Shown one piece after another: positions 6,254-12,441 of a stretch of 14,817 nt of DNA (position 1 is the first letter of the stretch; each line of letters begins with the position of its first letter). Both the position numbers and the translations under genes were made by a program. Below the pieces are notes generated by a model. That model ran no database searches and was not told the DNA's origin. It saw nothing but the letters and a program-made list of their open reading frames with translations. Source of the stretch: an uncultured Sutterella sp. (GTDB lineage Bacteria > Pseudomonadota > Gammaproteobacteria > Burkholderiales > Burkholderiaceae_F); contig CAAECY010000105.1 of assembly GCA_900754475.1 (NCBI GenBank), positions 1-14,817 of the forward strand. The letters run 5' to 3'.

Positions 6254-8725
6254 ATGAAGTCCCTCCTCGGCCCTCGTTCCTCGGCCCTTTGCGCTCTGGC
6301 GCTGGCGATCCTCTTCGGCGCGATCGTGCTGTGCGGCCTCTCGAAATTCGCCCGCAATCCCTTCGATACGCAGCTTTTGGCGCTTCTCCCCGAGCGGCTG
6401 ATGGAAGAGCTCTCCCCCGAACTCGAAGCGCGGGTGAAGGCGAAACTGACGACCTCGGAAGCCGACCGCGTGACCGCGCTCGTTGAGGTTCCCGGGAACC
6501 CCGAAGCCGCCCGCATCGCGCGGCGCGCTTTTCTGACGTCGCTTCTCGATTCGGGGCTCTTTGCAACCGAACCCGTCGAGACCCCGAACGTCAAAGCGCT
6601 CGCCTTGGAAAACGCCGCCGGGCGACTCCTCACGGCCGAAGACCGGGCGTTCCTTCAAAACGCCTCCTCCGCGGCGCTCGACGAGCGGCTCGCCGCAACG
6701 CTTCTCAACCCCGCAGGGCCCGGGATCCTCGGGATCGCGCGCGATCCGCTGGGGCTGTACGATCGGTGGGTGTTGGAAAAAGTCGGCACGTTGCCCGTGC
6801 AGGAAGCGGAGGATTCCGCGGTTGGTGCGCGCAATGGTGCGAAGGCTCCGGACGGATCCGCAACGCAAACCTCACCGAAGGCCGACCCCGACCGCGTCCT
6901 CGCGGTGCGCGGGCGCGACGATGCGCTCGTCGTGACGCTGCGCGTCCTCTCGGGCGCCGCCGAAACGGGCGAAGGGCGCGTGGAACGCGCGTTGGAAGAG
7001 GCCCGACAGTCCGCGCAAAACGCCCTGCGAGGGGCGGAAGGAACTGACGCCTCTGCGGCCTCCTCACTTCGGATCGACGCCGCGGGCGTGCCGCTCTTTA
7101 CCGACGCGGCCGCAACGCGTGCCCGCGACGAGCTCGGACGGATCGGGGCCTTTTCGACGGCGGGCGTATTGATTTTTGCACTCGCCTTTTTCGGGCGCGT
7201 CGCGACGCTCGTTCTTCTGGCGGGGTCCGTGGCCGCGGGCTTTGCGGCGGGGCTCGGCGCCGCCTTGGGGCTCTTTGATTCGCTCGCGCTCGTGACGTTC
7301 GTGTTCGGCGCGACCCTGATCGGGGTGGCGGTCGACTACGGCGCGCACTGGTTTGCCTTTGCGCCGAGCATGCCCGACCCGATCGCGCGCCGTAGGGCAC
7401 TCGCACCGGGCCTTTTGGCGGCGGCCCTCTCCTCGGCCCTCGCGTACGGCGTTCTCATCGCGACGCCCTTGCCGGGCCTGCGGCAAATGGGGATTCTCGC
7501 CGCGGGCGGCCTCTTGGCGACGCTTGCGGTCGTCCTTTTCTGGCTCCCTTATGCGGACCGGTGGGCGCCGCGGCGCGACACGCGCCTCGTGCGGGTTCTT
7601 GAGGCCCAACTCCCGCGCCTTCCGCGTTTCGGGGAACTTCCGCGCCTCGGGCAGGTTGCGGTTGCCCTGGCGGCGGTTGTGTTCCTCGCGGTCGGCGCGG
7701 CGCGCATCGAATGGGCCTCGGGCATTCGGGACCTGCAATTCGTTCCCGCGGGCTTGGCCGAAGCGCAGACGCGGCTTTCCGCAGCCCTGAAGCTTCCCTC
7801 GCCCGCTCAGGTGTTCGTGGTTTCGGGCCCGACCGAAGACGCCGTCCTTGCCGCCGAAGAAAAGCTCCTTGCGGCACTGCGTGCGGATCCGACGCTCGAC
7901 ATTCACCCTCTGGCGATGGCGGACTACGTCCCGTCCGCCGCGAGGCAAATGGAAGACGCGCGTCTCGTGCGGGAGGCGCTTCTTCGCATCACGCCCCGCA
8001 TGACGGAAGTGCTCGGTGCAGGACCGCAGCTTCCCGACCCGAGTCCCGAGGCGCCCCGCGTCACGACGGATGCGGTGCTCGCCACGCCCTTCGGTGCGGC
8101 GCTCGGGCACCTGCGCTTGACGAGCGAAGCGGACGTTGCGGCGGGCGTTGAGAAAACGGTCGCGCACCTTGTGATGCTTTCGGGCGTTCGGGCGGAGCAC
8201 CTTGAAAAGCTCCGGATGCTTGAAAGCGTTCCCGGGGCTTCGGGCGGTGAGGCCCGCGTGCGTTTCGTCAATTTGACGGGTGACATGGAAACGATCCTCA
8301 CCCGGTACCGCAACCGCGTGTTGGAAAGTGCCCTCGCGGGCTTCGGCCTTTTGGCGCTCGTCGCCCTGCGGCTTTTCGGCGTTCGCTACGCCTGGCGGGC
8401 GTTGTTGCCGAGCCTATTCGGCACGCTCGGGGCGCTGGCCGCTTTCGGGTGGGCGGGGATTCCCGTCACGCTCTTTACGACGCTTGCGATCGTGCTCGTC
8501 CTCGGCCTTGGCGTTGACTACGGGATCTTTCTCACGCGCAGTCCCACGGACGGGCGGACGGCCGCGGCCGTACTCTTTTCGGGCGTGACGACGCTTCTTT
8601 CGTTCGGGCTTCTAGCCGCCTCCGAAACGCCGGCACTTGCCGCCTTCGGGTGGACGGTCGTCTACGGGCTCTGCCTCGTTTGGACGGTGGCGCAGCTCGT
8701 CAGGCCGCAAAAGCCACTCGCCTGA
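6254..8725 (+). CDS. MMPL-family (RND superfamily) exporter
   Basis: This inner-membrane pump (823 residues from ATG 6254) probably exports a lipid-linked product using proton flow. It has the duplicated RND layout: TM1 near residues 8-28, a large periplasmic domain, a helix bundle (about 300-450), a second periplasmic domain (about 490-690) and a second bundle to the end. The MMPL Asp-Tyr signatures occur in both halves: GVAVDYGAHWFAF near residue 359 and GLGVDYGIFLTRSP near residue 751. A Gly/Ala/Ser-rich insertion lies in the first periplasmic domain at about 190-215. The frame is open upstream to a TTG at 6245 overlapping the preceding stop; ATG 6254 is preferred. No clear ribosome site is seen, so coupling to the LolA-like gene is likely. 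Confidence 0.87.
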   Translation: MKSLLGPRSSALCALALAILFGAIVLCGLSKFARNPFDTQLLALLPERLMEELSPELEARVKAKLTTSEADRVTALVEVPGNPEAARIARRAFLTSLLDSGLFATEPVETPNVKALALENAAGRLLTAEDRAFLQNASSAALDERLAATLLNPAGPGILGIARDPLGLYDRWVLEKVGTLPVQEAEDSAVGARNGAKAPDGSATQTSPKADPDRVLAVRGRDDALVVTLRVLSGAAETGEGRVERALEEARQSAQNALRGAEGTDASAASSLRIDAAGVPLFTDAAATRARDELGRIGAFSTAGVLIFALAFFGRVATLVLLAGSVAAGFAAGLGAALGLFDSLALVTFVFGATLIGVAVDYGAHWFAFAPSMPDPIARRRALAPGLLAAALSSALAYGVLIATPLPGLRQMGILAAGGLLATLAVVLFWLPYADRWAPRRDTRLVRVLEAQLPRLPRFGELPRLGQVAVALAAVVFLAVGAARIEWASGIRDLQFVPAGLAEAQTRLSAALKLPSPAQVFVVSGPTEDAVLAAEEKLLAALRADPTLDIHPLAMADYVPSAARQMEDARLVREALLRITPRMTEVLGAGPQLPDPSPEAPRVTTDAVLATPFGAALGHLRLTSEADVAAGVEKTVAHLVMLSGVRAEHLEKLRMLESVPGASGGEARVRFVNLTGDMETILTRYRNRVLESALAGFGLLALVALRLFGVRYAWRALLPSLFGTLGALAAFGWAGIPVTLFTTLAIVLVLGLGVDYGIFLTRSPTDGRTAAAVLFSGVTTLLSFGLLAASETPALAAFGWTVVYGLCLVWTVAQLVRPQKPLA

Positions 8726-8776
8726 GTGACGCTTGAGTGACGCCTGAGTGACGCTTGGGGGACGCCTGAAGGGCGA
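8722..8776 (+). repeat. 11-bp tandem repeat starting at the exporter stop codon
   Basis: Units CTGAGTGACGC (8722-8732), TTGAGTGACGC (8733-8743), CTGAGTGACGC (8744-8754), then degenerate TTGGGGGACGC (8755-8765) and CTGAAGGGCGA (8766-8776). Because 11 is not a multiple of 3, the TGA in the first three units falls in all three frames (8723, 8734, 8745). The rest of the gap to 8934 holds only a weak stem (GGGCGA 8771-8776 with TCGCCC 8793-8798) and a -10-like motif. Confidence 0.75.
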
Positions 8777-8897
8777 CCGAAACCTGCCGAGATCGCCCGA
8801 CCGAGGGAAGACCTCATCGCGTTCGAGCACCGCGGGCGCGGGAAAGTCCCCTCGGCACCCCCGAACGATTCCCCTCGCGGTCGGAGAAGCTCCCCGC

Positions 8898-8903
8898 TAG
8901 AAT
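8898..8903 (+). promoter_or_regulatory. Candidate -10 element (TAGAAT) for the DUF3261 lipoprotein gene
   Basis: TAGAAT at 8898-8903 lies 31 bp before the ATG and upstream of a good ribosome site (GGAGA, 8926-8930). It follows a 209-bp gap, so the lipoprotein gene may have its own promoter. No convincing -35 is seen. Confidence 0.35.
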
Positions 8904-8934
8904 CCCAACGAACCACCGCTTTCCTGGAGAACTC

Positions 8935-9732
8935 ATGGACCGCCCTCTCCGCCGTCTTTTTTCGCGCGCCCTTCTTGCGGGCGCAACCGCCGCAACGCTG
9001 CTCCTCTCGGGCTGTGCGTCGACCGGGCTTGAGAACGCACACGAGCAGGACGCCGCTGCCAGCGCGCGTGCCGCCGCGCCCGTCGCGGCTCCCGAATCAA
9101 CCGCGTCAACCGTAACCGCCCCGAGCCCGACCGTTTCCCCGGATACGACGGCCGATGCCGCCCCCAAGGCGGCGCCCTCTGAAAGCGCGCTTCCGCGCAT
9201 CGTTCCGCGACTCGAAGACGCCCCCGAGCGGCTTCTCGACCAACAGCTTCGCGTGCGCTTTTCGCCCGAGGCGCTGAAGGCGGGGGCGCCGAGCGACGTC
9301 CCGACGCTGCGCGCGATGGTGCTTCTCGACACGACGCGCCTCTCCGCGGTCGTGACCGCCATGGGGCTCACCGTCTGGCGGGTCGACTTCACGAAGGAAG
9401 GCCTCACCGAAACGCGCCACGCGCTTCTTGACGACCACCTCGACGCGCCGAAATTCGTGCGCGACTTTGCGCTTGCCTATTGGCCGGTCGAAAGCCTTCG
9501 CGTGACGCTTCCCGAACGCTGCCGACTCGACGCCGACTTCCGACGGTCGGCGGCGGGCACGGACGAAACCCGCACCCTCGTCTGCGGAGGCACGGCTCTT
9601 CTTCGGGTCGTGACCACGACGAACGCCGCTCCCAACGCCGCGGGGCTCGTTCCCGAAGGGACGCTCTCGCGCACGAGCATCGATAACCGCGCCGAAGGCT
9701 ATCGGATCGAGATCGAATCGCGCGAAAACTGA
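8935..9732 (+). CDS. DUF3261 outer-membrane lipoprotein of an aryl-polyene-type locus
   Basis: This 265-residue lipoprotein belongs to DUF3261, found beside MMPL exporters in aryl-polyene loci; its biochemical role is not established. The signal peptide ends in the lipobox LLSGC, with lipidated Cys27 followed by Ala, which predicts sorting to the outer membrane. Residues about 30-85 are an Ala/Thr/Pro-rich linker. The folded part shows family landmarks: LLDQQLRVRFSPEAL, AVVTAMGLTVWRVDF, FALAYWPVESLRVTLPE and the end SIDNRAEGYRIEIES. GGAGA lies 5 bp before the ATG and fixes the start. The 209-bp gap from the exporter is the largest in the five-gene set, so a separate promoter is likely. It probably receives or anchors the exported product at the outer membrane (inference). 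Confidence 0.82.
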   Translation: MDRPLRRLFSRALLAGATAATLLLSGCASTGLENAHEQDAAASARAAAPVAAPESTASTVTAPSPTVSPDTTADAAPKAAPSESALPRIVPRLEDAPERLLDQQLRVRFSPEALKAGAPSDVPTLRAMVLLDTTRLSAVVTAMGLTVWRVDFTKEGLTETRHALLDDHLDAPKFVRDFALAYWPVESLRVTLPERCRLDADFRRSAAGTDETRTLVCGGTALLRVVTTTNAAPNAAGLVPEGTLSRTSIDNRAEGYRIEIESREN

Positions 9733-9768
9733 TTTTTTCCCGACTTCTCCCTCGCTTTTTCAACCACT

Positions 9769-9773
9769 GAGGA
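9769..9773 (+). promoter_or_regulatory. Ribosome binding site that decides the asparaginase start
   Basis: GAGGA at 9769-9773 stands 6 nt before ATG 9780 but touches the in-frame ATG at 9774. Spacing therefore favours 9780 over the longer start by two codons. Confidence 0.6.
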
Positions 9774-9779
9774 ATGTCC

Positions 9780-10853
9780 ATGACCTTTACGCCTCTTCGC
9801 CGTGCGCTCGGCGCGCTCGGCCTCACGCTCGCCCTGGGCGGCATGCTTCCCGCCGCTTCCGCGGCCGATCTTCCCGACGTTCGGATTCTTGCGACGGGCG
9901 GCACGATTGCCGGGGCCGCCGCGAAGGCGTCCGACGCGAACGACTACAAGGCGGGCTCGATCGGCGTCGCAACGCTGATCGAGGCCGTTCCCGAACTCAC
10001 GTCGGTGGCGGACGTCTCGGGCGAACAGATCGCGAACATTCCCTCGAACGCCGTCGACACGGCGCTTCTTCTGAAGCTCGCGAAGCGCGTGAACGAACTC
10101 CTCGCCGACCCGAAGGTGGACGGCGTCGTGATCACGCACGGCACGGACTCGATCGAAGACACGGCGTTCTTCCTCAATCTCACGGTGAAAAGCGACAAGC
10201 CCGTCGTCCTGACGGGCGCAATGCGTCCCGCGACGGCGATTTCCGCCGACGGCCCCATGAACCTTCTTGAGGCCGTGCAGGCGGCCGCAAGCCCCAAGAT
10301 GAAGGGCGCGGGCGTCACGATCGTCATGAACGACTACATCGCCGCCGCGCGTGAAACGACGAAGACCAACAAGCGCAACGTCGCCACCTTCCGCTCGACC
10401 GAATTCGGCTACCTCGGCACGATGGTCGAAGGCGAACCCGTCCTCTACCGCAAGTCCGCGCGCCGCCACACGACGGCGTCCGAATTCGACGTTTCGAAAC
10501 TCACCGACCTGCCGCGCGTCGACATCGTCTACGCCTATGCGGGTTCGGACGGTCGCATGAGCGAAGCGGCGGTTGAAATCGGCGCCCGCGGTCTCGTCGC
10601 GGCCGCCATGGGGAACGCGTCCGTTTCGCCCGAGCAGGAAAAGAGCTACGCGGAAATCATGAAGAAAGGGATCCCCGTCGTGATGTCGGGGCGCGTTCCC
10701 GAAGGGGATGTGATTTTGAAGAGCGGCGCGAAGAAGCTCGGCTACATCGAAGCCGGAAACCTCCCGCCCAACAAGGCCCGACTCCTTTTGCAGCTCGCGC
10801 TCGCGACGACCGACGATCCGGAAGAAATCCGACGCATCTTCACCGAGTACTGA
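9780..10853 (+). CDS. ansB: Periplasmic type II L-asparaginase
   Basis: Hydrolyses L-asparagine (and probably some glutamine) to the acid and ammonia in the periplasm. The 357-residue product opens with a signal peptide cut at about ASA-AD (residue 28). The active-site set of type II enzymes is present: ILATGGTIAG with nucleophile Thr42, GEQIANIPSN, ITHGTDSIEDT with Thr122-Asp123, and TTKTN with Lys195, equivalent to Thr12, Thr89, Asp90 and Lys162 of the E. coli enzyme. AISADGPMNLLEAV resembles the glutaminase-asparaginase subgroup. Length and motifs look complete. It lies 47 bp after the lipoprotein gene on the same strand and may be partly cotranscribed, though function suggests an independent role: supplying aspartate for fumarate respiration. 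A hairpin at 10863-10893 ends the unit. Confidence 0.95.
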   Translation: MTFTPLRRALGALGLTLALGGMLPAASAADLPDVRILATGGTIAGAAAKASDANDYKAGSIGVATLIEAVPELTSVADVSGEQIANIPSNAVDTALLLKLAKRVNELLADPKVDGVVITHGTDSIEDTAFFLNLTVKSDKPVVLTGAMRPATAISADGPMNLLEAVQAAASPKMKGAGVTIVMNDYIAAARETTKTNKRNVATFRSTEFGYLGTMVEGEPVLYRKSARRHTTASEFDVSKLTDLPRVDIVYAYAGSDGRMSEAAVEIGARGLVAAAMGNASVSPEQEKSYAEIMKKGIPVVMSGRVPEGDVILKSGAKKLGYIEAGNLPPNKARLLLQLALATTDDPEEIRRIFTEY

Positions 10854-10862
10854 TCGACGAAC

Positions 10863-10893
10863 GTCCGACTTCGGAAGTCGTAAGTCGGACTTT
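10863..10893 (+). terminator. Probable terminator after asparaginase
   Basis: GTCCGACTT (10863-10871) pairs perfectly with AAGTCGGAC (10882-10890), followed by TTT. A nested alternative stem, GACTT-CGG-AAGTC (10867-10879), competes with it. The T-run is short, so efficiency is uncertain, but it lies 10 bp after the stop codon. Confidence 0.55.
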
Positions 10894-10912
10894 CGAGCGC
10901 ATCTTCAAGTCA

Positions 10913-10940
10913 GCGCCCGTGCAACCTGTTGCGCGGGCGC
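10913..10940 (+). repeat. 28-bp near-palindrome
   Basis: GCGCCCG (10913-10919) pairs with CGGGCGC (10934-10940), and GCAAC (10921-10925) pairs with GTTGC (10928-10932), with one wobble position between. TTTT follows about 5 bp later (10946-10949 region), so this may be a second, back-up terminator for the asparaginase unit. Confidence 0.5.
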
Positions 10941-11012
10941 AACGCTTTTCGGAGCTTTCCCGTTCGAAACCCCGTTGCGGCACCCGAATGCGCAAAAAAT
11001 TTTGCTCGATGA

Positions 11013-11077
11013 ATTCGTTCGAAAATTTCCCTCGTCTCGGAGAGGCACCTTTGAAAAACAAGCATTTTCGAACGAAT
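11013..11077. repeat. Perfect 14-bp inverted repeat
   Basis: ATTCGTTCGAAAAT (11013-11026) and ATTTTCGAACGAAT (11064-11077) are exact inverted complements 37 bp apart. The right arm overlaps a smaller perfect inverted repeat, GAACGA-A-TCGTTC (11070-11082). The arms are AT-richer than the window. Paired operator sites, or a hairpin in a transcript, are both possible. Confidence 0.65.
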
Positions 11078-11085
11078 CGTTCAGT

Positions 11086-11131
11086 CCGACCGGTCGGTCG
11101 AATCTATTGATGCACAGTTTTTCCGAACTGT
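11086..11131. repeat. Two short palindromes upstream of the candidate RNA
   Basis: CCGACCGGTCGG (11086-11097) is a perfect 12-bp palindrome. ACAGTT (11114-11119) and AACTGT (11126-11131) form an inverted repeat with a 6-bp spacer. Both have the size of regulator binding sites; no known operator is recognised. Confidence 0.45.
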
Positions 11132-11171
11132 CAAGGGCGGTTTTCCTTTATGGCCGACCCCTACATACTTA

Positions 11172-11355
11172 GGTAGGATGCACTTCGACCCATGCGGGAG
11201 CGCGTCCGACCAACGCCCGCTTCGCGGGGTTCTGCAGGAACGCAGGAGAGGTAAAGAAGAGGCTACGGATCCGAAAGGCGCGTTCGACCAAACGCGCCTT
11301 TCCGCCGGCCTTCCGATGCGGCACAACGCCACGGCGTTCGTGCCGTTTTTGTTTT
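11172..11355 (+). ncRNA. Candidate small RNA or structured leader
   Basis: This stretch has no credible ORF but ends in a strong plus-strand intrinsic terminator (11319-11355) that follows no gene; the asparaginase unit already ends near 10893. Within it are a CCCGC-TTC-GCGGG hairpin (11216-11228) and a perfect 12-bp stem, GAAAGGCGCGTT (11273-11284) with AACGCGCCTTTC (11291-11302), loop of 6. The 5' end is set only roughly, by an unconfirmed TAGGAT -10-like motif at 11174-11179 (a start would then lie near 11186). No known RNA family is recognised. The alternative is an attenuated leader of the downstream Crp/Fnr-family gene. Confidence 0.35.
11319..11355 (+). terminator. Strong intrinsic terminator not preceded by a gene
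   Basis: CGGCAC (11319-11324) pairs with GTGCCG (11340-11345), and ACGCC (11326-11330) with GGCGT (11333-11337), followed by TTTTTGTTTT (11346-11355). It lies 91 bp before the regulator ATG, so it would stop or attenuate any transcript entering from the left. Confidence 0.85.
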
Positions 11356-11380
11356 CGGGCTTCTCGCCCGCAGCCCCTCC

Positions 11381-11420
11381 GACCCGCACGACCTGTACGA
11401 CCTGACAGACCCGCACGACC
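11381..11420 (+). repeat. 9-bp-period direct repeats before the regulator
   Basis: GACCCGCACGACC occurs at 11381-11393 and again at 11408-11420, with CACGACCTG and TACGACCTG in tandem between. The block sits 26 bp before the regulator ATG, where the mRNA leader should be. It contains no ribosome site. Confidence 0.55.
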
Positions 11421-11445
11421 GAAACTTCTCGCCTCGAGCCCGACC

Positions 11446-12204
11446 ATGCGACAGATCTTTCGCTCGATTCCCTACTTCCTTCCCGCCGACCCCGACTGGG
11501 TGCGCGAGCTCTTTTTCGAGCACGGCCGCGCCGTGCGCTTCGCTGCGGGCGAAACGCTCAAATGGGGCGGTGAAGCGCGGCGGCTTTTCTTCCTCACGTC
11601 GGGCCTGTGCGCCTACACGCTCGATACGACGGAGTCGCGCCCGGCGATTCTCTCCGTCATCGCTCCGGGGCGCGCCATGGGAGACTTGACGGCGAGCATC
11701 AACAACCGCTGCAACATCCGCACGACGGCGCTCGTGGAGAGCCATGTGCTCATTCTGGAGCCCGAGCGCTTGACGGCTGCTTTCGAAGCGAAGTCGGAAT
11801 TCGCCTCGAGCGAAATCGCGAACGTCATTGCCAAAGAAGAGTCGATCATCGAGGGAATGACGGCGAATTTCACGCGCTCCCCCGAAGAGCGTCTCAAGGT
11901 CTTTCTGAAGGCGGCCTTTGTGAACGCGGGGATGCTTCCGTTGGGTGCGAGCTCGGGCGCAGGGTCGGGTGATCGCACCGAGACCGAGTTTCTCGAATTT
12001 CCCTATGCGCTCTCGGCCGAGCGCATGGGCGAAGCGCTCAACCTCAACCGCGTGAGCGTTGCAAAGCTCTTTTCGAAGTGGCGGCGCGAAGCGCTGGTCG
12101 CCCGCCGCGGGCGAACGCTTCTCGTCTCTCCCGCCCTCTTTGCGGACCTCTTCGACTGGATCGAAAATCCGGGAGCGGCGACTCTGCCCGACTGGCGGCG
12201 CTGA
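11446..12204 (+). CDS. Crp/Fnr-family transcriptional regulator
   Basis: A 252-residue DNA-binding regulator. Residues about 15-120 form a cNMP-binding-type beta barrel (VRFAAGETLKWGGEARRLFFLTSG, then VIAPGRAMGDLTA). A long helix follows (FASSEIANVIAKEESIIEGM), then a winged HTH at about 188-225 (LSAERMGEALNLNRVSVAKL, then EALVARRGRTLLV). The Glu and Arg that bind cAMP in Crp are not evident (MGDLTASINNRCNIRTTALV), and only two cysteines are present, so neither cAMP binding nor an FNR-type [4Fe-4S] cluster is supported; the signal is unknown. A Gly/Ser-rich loop sits before the HTH at about 163-175. No clear Shine-Dalgarno precedes the ATG. It is convergent with the flavoprotein gene, whose upstream region has TTGAC half-sites. 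Confidence 0.87.
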   Translation: MRQIFRSIPYFLPADPDWVRELFFEHGRAVRFAAGETLKWGGEARRLFFLTSGLCAYTLDTTESRPAILSVIAPGRAMGDLTASINNRCNIRTTALVESHVLILEPERLTAAFEAKSEFASSEIANVIAKEESIIEGMTANFTRSPEERLKVFLKAAFVNAGMLPLGASSGAGSGDRTETEFLEFPYALSAERMGEALNLNRVSVAKLFSKWRREALVARRGRTLLVSPALFADLFDWIENPGAATLPDWRR

Positions 12205-12277
12205 GCGGGCGCTCTCGGGAAATCGTCGAGGGCGTTGTCGGGGATCGCCGTGGATTGTCGACCTGAGGAAACGACGA

Positions 12278-12349
12278 AGCGGGCGCGGCTTGCGCGATCG
12301 AAGTCCCGTCACTTTCACGGGATCCCGACCGCGCGAGCGTGCGCCCGCT
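12278..12349. other. 72-nt long hairpin between convergent genes
   Basis: AGCGGGCGC (12278-12286) pairs with GCGCCCGCT (12341-12349). Inside, 12288-12296 pairs with 12330-12338 (9 bp, one wobble), and TCCCGT (12304-12309) with ACGGGA (12317-12322). It probably ends or protects both converging transcripts, but neither side has a real T-run. The rest of 12205-12441 holds no gene; AACGTG repeats lie at 12420-12437. Confidence 0.65.
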
Positions 12350-12441
12350 GAAGGTCTTGAGACGATGCGGAGGCACCCCGCCGAAGCTCCTTCAAGAAGC
12401 CCCGACGGGCGTGCGCTTCAACGTGAGCGTCAACGTGTGGG

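Noticed and set aside
11107..11134. Minus-strand TTGACA with a possible -10 17 bp away
   Set aside because: The -10 (ATCAAT) is poor and no minus-strand gene lies downstream.
11240..11302. Glycine-riboswitch-like GGAGAG and CCGAAAGG strings
   Set aside because: The remaining conserved core elements are missing, and the downstream gene is a regulator with no glycine link.
11263..12318. 351-codon minus-strand open frame opposite the regulator
   Set aside because: It crosses the intrinsic terminator and the whole regulator gene, and shows no domain.
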